From NCBI RefSeq assembly GCF_003944765.1, contig NZ_RWIU01000002.1, positions 124,001 through 188,000 of the forward strand: DNA of 64,000 nt. The letters run 5' to 3'. Source of the stretch: Hymenobacter perfusus (GTDB taxonomy: Bacteria; Bacteroidota; Bacteroidia; Cytophagales; Hymenobacteraceae). The translations under genes and the position numbers were made by a program. The notes under the pieces were generated by a model that worked only from the letters and a program-made list of their open reading frames with translations, was not told where the DNA came from and ran no database searches. Numbering within the stretch: the stretch's first letter is position 1; every line of letters begins with the position of its first letter. Positions 8,053 to 17,065 of the stretch are shown here, piece after piece.

Positions 8053-9588
8053 ATGAAACTGAACAGCAGCTTTCAGCGGAGTAGCAGACGAGTGGTGGGC
8101 GGAATGTTGCTGGCCCTGCTGACGTGGGCCGGCCCGGTCGCCGCGCAAACCAAAAGCCTGAAGCGTGGCGTGGCCTATGGCTACCACTCCGCCGCCGATA
8201 TGCAGGTGCTGGCTCCCGGCATCAGCTGGTGGTACAACTGGGCCTCCCAGCCCGACGCTGGCGTGGCCGGCGTGTACCCCAGCCTGGGCGTAGAGTACGT
8301 GCCGATGCAGTGGGGGCGTAACTTGGGCAACGGCCCCGTGACGGCCAATCAGCTGGCGGCTAACATTCCCAATAGTTCCCGCTACCTGCTGGGCTTCAAC
8401 GAGCCGAATTTTCTGAGTCAGGCCAACCTCACGCCCTCCCAGGCGGCGGCCCTGTGGCCGGTGCTGGAGGAGGTGGCCCGTCGCAAAAACCTGGCTCTGG
8501 TGTCGCCGGCCGTAAACTACTGCGGCAGTTGCGTTGCAGAAAACGGCGTGACGTACTATTCGCCCACGCAGTACCTGGATGCCTTTTTTGCCGCCTGCCC
8601 CAGCTGCCGCGTCGATTATATTGCGGTGCATACCTACGTGTGCGAGGAGCGGTGGCTGCGCGAGAAGATTGCCGAGTTGAAGCGGTACAACAAGCCCATC
8701 TGGCTAACGGAATTTGCCTGCGGCGACCTGCCCGCCAGCCAGATTACGCTGCCCGCGCAGCAGAAGTATCTGCTGGATGCCGTGAACTACCTGGAAAAGG
8801 AGCCGGCCATCTTCCGCTACGCCTGGTTTTCGGGTCGCAACAACGAAATTCCGAACATCAACCTGCTGGGCAGTTCCGGCCAGCTGACGGCCCTGGGCCA
8901 GCAGTACGTGAGCCTGCCGGCAGGGTGGGAGCCGGGCCGCATCCGGCCCGTGAGCATAACGGCTTCCTCCCAGGAAAGTACTGCCACCAGCGCGGCCAAC
9001 GCCACCGATGAAAATATTAACACCCGCTGGGCCAGCACGTTTGCCGATCCGCAGTACCTGACCCTGGACTTCGGTAGCCTGCAGCAGATTAGCCGTGTGC
9101 AGCTCAGCTGGGAAGCGGCCTACGCCAAAGACTACCAGCTGCAAACCTCCCCGGACGGCCTTACCTGGACGACTATCCAGACGGTGCTGAACGGCGACGG
9201 GGGCGTAGACAACATTACCGGCCTGAACGCCCGGGGACGCTACCTGCGCCTCTACGGCAACCGCCGGGCCACTACTTACGGGTATTCGCTCTGGGAAATA
9301 GAAGTGTTCGGCGGCCCCGTAAATGCGCCGTTGGCTACGCGCGGCCAGCAGGATGCGGAAGCCCTGCACCTCTACCCAAATCCCGCCGATACGGAACTGC
9401 ACCTTTTCCTGCCTGGTAACACCCGCCTCCGCCGCCTGACGGTAACGGATGCGCTGGGCCGCCTTGTGTTGACAAGTACCGCCCCCGGTGATGCCCTCAA
9501 CATAGCTGTACTGCCCGCTGGCCTTTATGTGCTGCGCGCCACTACCACCGACCAGCGTCAGCTCACGCAGCGTTTCATGAAGCGCTGA
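8053..9588 (+). CDS. GH128-like glycosidase with discoidin-type module and T9SS sorting domain
   Basis: A 511-residue secreted enzyme. The start at 8053 gives an export signal (MKLNSSFQRSSRRVVGGMLLALLTWAGPVAAQ). The catalytic part (about 37-295) looks like the Asl1/GH128 TIM barrel of endo-beta-1,3-glucanases: WWYNWASQP, a candidate acid/base E117 in LLGFNEPN, VDYIAVHTY, and a candidate nucleophile E220 in WLTEFACG. Residues about 300-420 are an F5/8 type C (discoidin/CBM32-like) module (ANATDENINTRWAS...WEIEVFG). The last 75 residues (LHLYPNPADTELHLF to LYVLRATTTDQRQLTQRFMKR) are a T9SS sorting domain. Beta-1,3-glucan is the expected substrate by family; this was not tested. Confidence 0.85.
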   Translation: MKLNSSFQRSSRRVVGGMLLALLTWAGPVAAQTKSLKRGVAYGYHSAADMQVLAPGISWWYNWASQPDAGVAGVYPSLGVEYVPMQWGRNLGNGPVTANQLAANIPNSSRYLLGFNEPNFLSQANLTPSQAAALWPVLEEVARRKNLALVSPAVNYCGSCVAENGVTYYSPTQYLDAFFAACPSCRVDYIAVHTYVCEERWLREKIAELKRYNKPIWLTEFACGDLPASQITLPAQQKYLLDAVNYLEKEPAIFRYAWFSGRNNEIPNINLLGSSGQLTALGQQYVSLPAGWEPGRIRPVSITASSQESTATSAANATDENINTRWASTFADPQYLTLDFGSLQQISRVQLSWEAAYAKDYQLQTSPDGLTWTTIQTVLNGDGGVDNITGLNARGRYLRLYGNRRATTYGYSLWEIEVFGGPVNAPLATRGQQDAEALHLYPNPADTELHLFLPGNTRLRRLTVTDALGRLVLTSTAPGDALNIAVLPAGLYVLRATTTDQRQLTQRFMKR

Positions 9589-9799
9589 TTCCGGTATCCC
9601 GTCCCATTTCCACAACCACATGCTAGCGGTATGAAAACAGCTGCTTGCCGATTGAAACCATGAGGAGGCAATGCTGGCTGCTGCGCCGTCTTCGTAACCA
9701 ATCTGGTGAGCTTCGCCAAGCAGTGTAATCCGGATGGGGAGAGAAGTTGACCGGGTTTGTGGACAGGTGAAAAGCAGCGACCCCATCAGCGGAGTAAAA

Positions 9800-9889
9800 G
9801 TGGCTCCGTCGGCACTGCCAAGCGGGGCGTACACATTGCGGCTTGTGACTCTGCAGCACCAGAAGGTGATGCGTCAACTTATCAAGCAG
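9800..9889 (+). pseudogene. Remnant of a T9SS C-terminal sorting domain
   Basis: In one plus-strand frame, LPSGAYTLRLVTLQHQKV followed by MRQLIKQ matches the closing strands of T9SS type A sorting domains (compare GLYVLRATTTDQRQLTQRFMKR at the end of the glucanase 250 bp upstream). No body of a gene or YPNP motif is left in front of it. It is probably the decayed 3' end of a third cargo gene. The rest of the 9589-9917 interval holds nothing I recognise. Confidence 0.5.
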
Positions 9890-9917
9890 CAACGCTATTG
9901 TTGCCAAACGGATAATA

Positions 9918-9964
9918 AACAGCGCCCCAAAAGCTTAATCAGGCTTTCAGGGGCGCTGTTTATT
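9918..9964. terminator. Strong bidirectional hairpin terminator
   Basis: AACAGCGCCCC at 9918-9928 pairs perfectly with GGGGCGCTGTT at 9950-9960. A second inner stem AAAGC/GCTTT surrounds the loop. It serves the minus-strand lipoprotein gene that ends at 9988. Confidence 0.8.
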
Positions 9965-9987
9965 TGCAGCAGAAACACCGCCAGGCT

Positions 9988-10530
9988 TTACGGGACGAAT
10001 TGCTCCGTAAGGCGTACCACCTCGCCCTGCCGGGTTTCCACCACAAACGGCGCGTAGGTGAGCGAGGCCGGCGGCGACGCCAGCACCTGGGCCGGAGCCA
10101 GGGGCCGTTGGGCCAGCCCGTTGCCGCCGTTCTGCCAGAACCGGAACGTAGCCCCGGCCTGCAGCGGTAGAGTCCGCTCTTTCTTGTTCTCGTTGACGAT
10201 ATAGTAATCGTTGGGCACGGAGTAGATGGTGTCGCCGTTCTGCACTTCGGCCATGGCATCCCCACGACGCTGGGCGGCGGCCACCGCATCGGCTCCTTTC
10301 AGGAACTGCACGTAGTCCACTACGGCGTAGTACCGGCCTTTCTGCTCGTAGAAGCGGCGCACGTAGGCGTGCCCCCGGCCCGTGTTGCCTACTTTTTCGG
10401 TGGTCGACTGCTCGCCCTCCAGCTCGGCCGGCACTAGGTCGCGGGATTCGGCCACGTCGGTTTCCTGCTCCGCAGAGCGGCAGGCGGCAAAGGTGAGAAG
10501 CAGGGCAACAGGGAGCAGACGGCGGTTCAT
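9988..10530 (-). CDS. Lipoprotein of unknown function
   Basis: 180 residues from the ATG at 10530. The signal MNRRLLPVALLLTFAAC ends in a lipobox TFAAC. The mature part contains VRRFYEQKGRYYAVVDYVQFL, then NGDTIYSVPNDYYIVNENKKERTLPL, then a Pro/Ala-rich stretch and a hydrophilic end. The middle (calcium-free, no catalytic motif) looks like a small beta-rich domain seen in Hymenobacter hypothetical lipoproteins. An in-frame ATG at 10563 would add eleven residues without improving the signal. The role is unknown. Confidence 0.75.
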   Translation of the reverse strand: MNRRLLPVALLLTFAACRSAEQETDVAESRDLVPAELEGEQSTTEKVGNTGRGHAYVRRFYEQKGRYYAVVDYVQFLKGADAVAAAQRRGDAMAEVQNGDTIYSVPNDYYIVNENKKERTLPLQAGATFRFWQNGGNGLAQRPLAPAQVLASPPASLTYAPFVVETRQGEVVRLTEQFVP

Positions 10531-10575
10531 GCGGCAGGAGTAGGGGAGAGGTTCGGCCCGCAAGATACAGGGTGA

Positions 10576-10689
10576 ACCGGCCGCTACCAGATACGCGGCG
10601 AGTTCTACACGCCCGACCCGGTTCCGGTGGCCACGCTGCCGGCGCTGCAGATGGAGTGGGCAGAGGAGTTTGAGGGAGAAGGAAGCCGT
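10576..10689 (+). pseudogene. Possible coding remnant without start
   Basis: A start-less plus-strand frame after a TGA at 10573 reads YQIRGEFYTPDPVPVATL, then PALQMEWAEEFEGEGSRN. Codon third positions are mostly G or C, as in real genes here, unlike the low-GC gene that follows on the other strand. The frame has no ATG with a sensible N-terminus and runs into the 3' end of the next gene. It may be an internal piece of a lost gene. I do not recognise the family. Confidence 0.3.
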
Positions 10690-10707
10690 AATACCAGAAA
10701 CGCCGGA

Positions 10708-11271
10708 CTACCGGCCCGCTTCGAGCTTATACCACTGAAGCTGAGCTACCGTGTCACGGAAGCTGATTCGACTGTGCTTTTTTAGGCCCTCCCACTGGGT
10801 GACGTACGTGATTTTGTAGTCTTTGCCAACTCGCTCCAACTTTGTGATGTCTGTGCTGGTATCGGTGATGGTGCTGTCCTTGAACGCGCGGATCTCAGTG
10901 AAAAAATCGACGTTGTCGTTTCTGTACAAACCAATGAAATCAATGTTTTTCCGAGGGTTGATGAGGACTGCACTGGCCACAAACGCTGTGGCCTCATCGC
11001 CGAACGGGTACGTTTTCTCTTTGAATGTATAGACGCGTTTAATATTTCCGCTAACGTGCCTGGCCAGTATGGATTCAAGTTGAAAAGTGATATCACGGGG
11101 TAAATAGTCAGTCACTGAATCTAATGGACTGGCTACTGTATCGACGGCTTCACCAGACGTGTACAATTCCCTGCTTGCGGGTAATCGAATAGCAGTTCTC
11201 TTATACTTTTTGACTTCAGAATCACAACCGAAAAGTAGGCTGGCGGTCAACATCAGCAGGATGTATTTCAT
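10708..11271 (-). CDS. Low-GC lipoprotein of unknown function
   Basis: 187 residues. The signal MKYILLMLTASLLFGC has a lipobox LLFGC. The rest is charged and contains VYTFKEKTYPFGDEATAFVASAVLINPRKNIDFIGLYRNDNVDFFTEIRAF, which suggests a compact alpha/beta domain. No motif is recognised. The base composition is clearly lower in GC than the flanking core genes, as in the next gene upstream, so this pair may have been acquired horizontally. Function unknown. Confidence 0.7.
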   Translation of the reverse strand: MKYILLMLTASLLFGCDSEVKKYKRTAIRLPASRELYTSGEAVDTVASPLDSVTDYLPRDITFQLESILARHVSGNIKRVYTFKEKTYPFGDEATAFVASAVLINPRKNIDFIGLYRNDNVDFFTEIRAFKDSTITDTSTDITKLERVGKDYKITYVTQWEGLKKHSRISFRDTVAQLQWYKLEAGR

Positions 11272-11376
11272 AAAAACGGAGTCGCGCTAATCGAATAGGT
11301 AAAAGCGGTGCGGAAGATAAGCCCGACCGTTCATTACAAAAGAATGGGGAGGAAGAATAATGAACTCAGTAGGCAC

Positions 11377-11700
11377 CTACCTGACAATCCACAATGCCCC
11401 GCTAACAAACCATACTGCCAGAGCGGTAACCAACAAGATAAACTCGCCAGGTTTATAGCTGTCCGTAATATTCATTCGGAATAAAGCATAAGCTGCTCCG
11501 CACGCCAAGAGCAGTGCCACTAAAAGACACAACCCGAAACGACCTATTGATATGGGACGATGCGAAGCTATGAAACCCAGAAACAGCAGACCGGGAAGCA
11601 ATAGCCAAATTGCCACTTTCGAAACTAAAGTGGTCTTTCGGGCCTCCGGTGTGCCGCCTTCGAGAAAAAGGACTGAAAGCAACTCTAATAGATATAGCAT
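11377..11700 (-). CDS. Small low-GC membrane protein
   Basis: 107 residues with three predicted membrane segments: VAIWLLLPGLLFLGFIAS, FGLCLLVALLLACGAAYALF and FILLVTALAVWFVSGALWIV. The N-terminus MLYLLELLSVLFLEG is also hydrophobic. There is no domain I recognise. It is on the same strand as the low-GC lipoprotein gene downstream (gap about 105 bp) and shares its composition, so the two may form one small acquired unit. Confidence 0.55.
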   Translation of the reverse strand: MLYLLELLSVLFLEGGTPEARKTTLVSKVAIWLLLPGLLFLGFIASHRPISIGRFGLCLLVALLLACGAAYALFRMNITDSYKPGEFILLVTALAVWFVSGALWIVR

Positions 11701-11787
11701 CCTGAAATGAGAAGCAGTGAATGTCCCACCAGTAATGATGTCAGACAGTAGCCTGTGTAACCGTTCGGTTTCACCTGCTTAAACCCG

Positions 11788-11795
11788 TACCTTTG
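11788..11795 (+). promoter_or_regulatory. -7 promoter element of the ABC-F gene
   Basis: TACCTTTG matches the Bacteroidota sigma-ABfr -7 consensus TAnnTTTG exactly, 24 bp before the ATG at 11820, giving a short leader. Confidence 0.7.
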
Positions 11796-11819
11796 CGGCT
11801 TCAAGCCCCGCAAAGTAGG

Positions 11820-13730
11820 ATGATTTCCATTACCGACCTCGACTTCCATTTCGGCTCCCGTACGCTCTACGACAAAGCCAGCCTCCACATCAAACCCAAG
11901 GACAAGATTGGCCTCATTGGGCTCAACGGCCGGGGCAAATCCACGCTGCTGCGCATTCTGGTGGGCGAGTACAAGCCTGACGGCGGCTCCATCTCGATGA
12001 GCAAGGACGTAAGCCTGGGCTTCCTCAACCAGGATTTGCTCAGCTACGACTCCCACGAGTCCATCCTGATTGTGGCCATGCAGGCCTTCGGCGAGGCGCT
12101 GAATATCCAGAAGAAGATTGACGAGGTGCTGCTGGAGTTCGAAACCAACTACACCGACGATTTGGTGGAGAAGCTGGCCGATTTGCAGGAACGGTTCGAG
12201 GCGCTGGGCGGCTACACCATGCAGGCCCGCACCGAGGAGATTCTGGAAGGCCTGGGCTTTACCACCGAGGAGCTGCAGCGCCCCCTGAAGCTGTTTTCGG
12301 GCGGCTGGCGCATGCGCGTAATGCTGGCCAAAATCCTGCTCCAGCAACCCTCCCTGCTGCTGCTTGACGAACCGACCAACCACCTGGACTTGCCCTCCAT
12401 CAAGTGGATTGAGAACTACCTGGCCGGCTACGAAGGCGCGGTTATCATCGTGAGCCACGACCGGGAATTCCTGGACCGCACCACCAACACCACCGTGGAA
12501 GTAACCGGCGGCAAGCTGGTGCCCTATGCCGGCAACTACTCGTTCTACCTCGAAGAAAAGGAGGAGCGCAACGCCATTCAGAAGGGCGCGTTCGAGAACC
12601 AGCAGGCCCAGATCAAGCAGGCCGAGCGGTTTATTGAGCGGTTCAAGGCCAAGGCCAGTAAAGCCAAGCAGGCCCAGAGCCGCGTGAAAGCGCTGGATAA
12701 GCTGGAGCGGATTGAGGACGTGGCCGCCGACGACGCGAAGGTGAACATCAAGTTCAATTTCACCGTCACGCCCGGTCGCCACATCCTGCGCATGGAGCAT
12801 GTGGGCAAGAAATACGGCGAGAAAATCATCTTCCGCGACACGCACGTCCACATCGAGCGGGGCGACAAAATTGCCCTCATTGGGGCCAACGGTAAAGGTA
12901 AATCCACGCTGATGCGTTTGGTGGCTGGTTCCGAAGCGCCCACCAACGGCAACCACCAGCTGGGCCACAACGTCATCATGTCGTTCTACGCCCAGCACCA
13001 GCTGGAGAGCCTGCGCATCGAAAACGAGATTCTGCAGGAGATGGTAGAGGCCGGTTCGCGGCGCTCGGAAATGGAGTTACGCTCGGTGCTGGGCTCGTTC
13101 CTGTTCACCGGCGACGAGGTCTACAAGAAAATCAAGGTGCTTTCGGGCGGCGAGAAAAGCCGCGTGGCCCTGGCCAAAACGCTGATTTCGGAGGCCAACT
13201 TCCTGCTCCTCGACGAACCGACCAACCACCTGGACATGCAGTCGGTGAACATCCTGATCCAGGCCCTCGACCAGTACCAGGGCACTTACATCGTGATTAG
13301 CCACGACCGGTTCTTCGTGGAGAACGTAGCCAACAAGATCTGGTACATCGAGGACTTCCAGCTGAAGGAATACCCCGGTACCTACGCCGAGTACGAGCAG
13401 TGGCAGGAAGACCGGGAGAAGGCGGCCAAGAAAGCCGGTCTGCCCTCGCCTTCGGCCCCCAAGCCGCTGCCCAAAGAGGAAAAGAAAATCGACCCCTCGC
13501 CCGCCAAAACCCCTTCTCCCGACCAGAAAAAGGCCCTCAAAGAGCTGGCCGAAGTCGAGAAGAAGATTGACGAGCGGGAAAAGGAGCTGGCCCAGTACGA
13601 AGCCCAGCTGGCTGATCCGCAGATATACAGCAACGCGGCCCAGTTGAAGGACGCCACCGTAAAATTTGAGCAGGTGAAGAAAGAACTGGCCCAACTCAAC
13701 GACCGTTGGGAAATGCTGGCTGAAATGTAA
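11820..13730 (+). CDS. ABC-F family ATPase (translation factor/Uup-like)
   Basis: 636 residues with two ABC ATPase domains and no membrane segments, the ABC-F layout; members act on ribosomes or in antibiotic protection. Domain 1 has Walker A GLNGRGKST (34-42), signature FSGGWRMRV (about 160) and Walker B/DEPTNHLD (183-190). Domain 2 has Walker A GANGKGKST (about 357), LSGGEKSRV and a second DEPTNHLD (about 465-472). A linker rich in Lys/Gln/Ala (FIERFKAKASKAKQAQSRV) lies between them. The C-terminus (about 564-636) is a Lys/Glu coiled coil of the Uup/YdiF type. The start at 11820 (MISITDLDFHFGSRTLYDKA) fits the family N-terminus and the promoter upstream. Confidence 0.93.
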   Translation: MISITDLDFHFGSRTLYDKASLHIKPKDKIGLIGLNGRGKSTLLRILVGEYKPDGGSISMSKDVSLGFLNQDLLSYDSHESILIVAMQAFGEALNIQKKIDEVLLEFETNYTDDLVEKLADLQERFEALGGYTMQARTEEILEGLGFTTEELQRPLKLFSGGWRMRVMLAKILLQQPSLLLLDEPTNHLDLPSIKWIENYLAGYEGAVIIVSHDREFLDRTTNTTVEVTGGKLVPYAGNYSFYLEEKEERNAIQKGAFENQQAQIKQAERFIERFKAKASKAKQAQSRVKALDKLERIEDVAADDAKVNIKFNFTVTPGRHILRMEHVGKKYGEKIIFRDTHVHIERGDKIALIGANGKGKSTLMRLVAGSEAPTNGNHQLGHNVIMSFYAQHQLESLRIENEILQEMVEAGSRRSEMELRSVLGSFLFTGDEVYKKIKVLSGGEKSRVALAKTLISEANFLLLDEPTNHLDMQSVNILIQALDQYQGTYIVISHDRFFVENVANKIWYIEDFQLKEYPGTYAEYEQWQEDREKAAKKAGLPSPSAPKPLPKEEKKIDPSPAKTPSPDQKKALKELAEVEKKIDEREKELAQYEAQLADPQIYSNAAQLKDATVKFEQVKKELAQLNDRWEMLAEM

Positions 13731-13753
13731 TCTACCCCGATAACGGCCTTTGC

Positions 13754-13795
13754 AACGCCCCGCTGGAAGCTCCGTGCTTCCGGCGGGGCGTTTTG
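13754..13795 (+). terminator. Hairpin terminator after the ABC-F gene
   Basis: AACGCCCCGCTGGAAGC pairs with GCTTCCGGCGGGGCGTT, a near-perfect 17-bp stem that ends in a T-run (TTTTGC). Confidence 0.8.
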
Positions 13796-13839
13796 CATTA
13801 TTGGGGCCATGCTGCACTGACAGCGCAACATTGAACGGG

Positions 13840-13933
13840 GTAGAGACGCGTATTCGCGTCTCGTCGTTGAACGGCCGGCTCCGCGCCAGCCAAACAATAT
13901 CACCAACGGCGAGACGTGAATACGCGTCTCTAC
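13840..13933. repeat. REPIN-like paired palindrome, family GTAGAGACGCG
   Basis: Two 30-nt arms (13840-13869 and 13904-13933) are inverted copies of each other with 28 of 30 positions matching, separated by 34 bp. Each arm is itself a palindrome (GAGACGCG-tatt-CGCGTCTC in the left arm). This arrangement of two REP-type palindromes facing each other is the REPIN architecture. No RAYT transposase gene is in the window. Confidence 0.75.
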
Positions 13934-13976
13934 AGTGGCCACCGAAAAACATTCAGGAGCATTATTTTGTCTTTCC

Positions 13977-13997
13977 AGATAAGAATCATTCTTATCT
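13977..13997. promoter_or_regulatory. PerR/Fur-type operator upstream of katG
   Basis: A 21-bp palindrome with core TAAGAATCATTCTTA (7-1-7 geometry) matches PerR box TTATAATnATTATAA at five of seven positions per half-site and also resembles a Fur box. It covers the -33 region of the katG promoter, where a repressor would block RNA polymerase. Site assignment is inferred; the palindrome itself is directly visible. Confidence 0.65.
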
Positions 13998-14010
13998 GAG
14001 TGGCATTCCC

Positions 14011-14018
14011 TACTTTTG
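14011..14018 (+). promoter_or_regulatory. -7 promoter element of katG
   Basis: TACTTTTG matches TAnnTTTG exactly, 13 bp downstream of the PerR/Fur-like palindrome. The predicted leader to the katG ATG at 14132 is about 105 nt. Confidence 0.7.
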
Positions 14019-14056
14019 AGCCCGATACCGGAACGCCGCTGAACTGGCTGGTTTGA

Positions 14057-16396
<2,340 letters not shown>

Positions 16397-16431
16397 CCTA
16401 AGCTCTTGGCCACCCGGCCAGAAAGTAAAAT

Positions 16432-16475
16432 CGCCCCGCTCGAAGCTTTACGCTTTGGGCGGGGCGGTTTTGTTT
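16432..16475. terminator. Hairpin terminator after katG
   Basis: CGCCCCGC at 16432-16439 pairs with GCGGGGCG, with a partly paired GAAGC/GCTTT interior, then GGTTTTGTTT. It also lies at the end of the convergent minus-strand gene. Confidence 0.75.
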
Positions 16476-16809
16476 ATTTGGGGATATATCCTTCGTGAAA
16501 TGCTCTGGTTCCTTTGGCATCAAGTCTGCCAACGATTACGCCAACTGAACTTCTAGACAACTCAAAACCAGGCCGCAGATAATAATGCTCTCTTGCCCCG
16601 ACTGGCAAGTATTCGTCATCTACATTCTCCTGATTGAGTTCAGCTATTTCTATGAGCAGTTTCGCCAAAGATTTAAGTCCTTCGGGGCTTCCGTGTATCA
16701 GAACCTCATTCCACTTTTCTATTTCTCCCTCATATTCCTCTTCGTTGTAAGAGACGGATATTTCTAGGGATCCTTTGATTTCGTTGCCTTTTGTCTGTTT
16801 GTAGTCCAT
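16474..16809 (-). CDS. Imm32-like immunity protein candidate
   Basis: 111 residues, low GC, on the minus strand between katG and the plug protein gene. Features: acidic N-terminal part (SVSYNEEEYEGEIEKWNE), GSPEGLKSLAKLLIEIAELNQ, REHYYLRPGFELSRSSVGVIVGRLD. The GSPEGLxxLAxLL element and a later HxxL-PG-LS-S block resemble immunity protein family Imm32 of polymorphic toxin systems. No toxin gene lies nearby, so it would be an orphan immunity gene. The family call is from memory and tentative. Confidence 0.5.
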   Translation of the reverse strand: MDYKQTKGNEIKGSLEISVSYNEEEYEGEIEKWNEVLIHGSPEGLKSLAKLLIEIAELNQENVDDEYLPVGAREHYYLRPGFELSRSSVGVIVGRLDAKGTRAFHEGYIPK

Positions 16810-16871
16810 TGTGATTCCGTTGTTGTGTCAGCTAGGTAAAGCTATAAACAGAGCTGTCCCAACGATTACAT

Positions 16872-16918
16872 GCAGCAAATTCCATCCGAAGCTATAGGCT
16901 TTGGGTGGAATTTGCTGC
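16872..16918. terminator. Orphan hairpin
   Basis: GCAGCAAATTCCA pairs with TGGAATTTGCTGC with further partial pairing (GAAGC/GCTTT) inside. It is not at the end of any gene I can support, since genes on both sides point away from it. Confidence 0.4.
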
Positions 16919-16951
16919 TTTAGTGTATAAGGAATCGGTCGGTTATCATAG

Positions 16952-17051
16952 CGCGAAGCTTTTGCTTCGCGTATCATATAGATCTGCATTTCCAGGATAC
17001 GATACTGGTTGCTGCTAGTCGTTCAATGAAACGCGAAGCCAACACTTCGCG
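16952..17051. repeat. REPIN-like paired palindrome, family CGCGAAGC
   Basis: CGCGAAGCTTTTGCTTCGCG (16952-16971) and an imperfect copy CGCGAAGC-caaca-CTTCGCG (17032-17051) face each other; the flanks are also inverted copies (TAGCGCGAAG on the left, CTTCGCGCTA on the right). The 60-bp spacer has no gene. Its right arm ends 15 bp before the plug-protein ATG, so it lies in that gene's promoter region. Confidence 0.65.
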
Positions 17052-17065
17052 CTACATTCGCCCTT

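Noticed and set aside
11685..13952. Two long minus-strand frames over the ABC-F gene
   Set aside because: Shadows of the ABC-F coding strand, which has both Walker sites.
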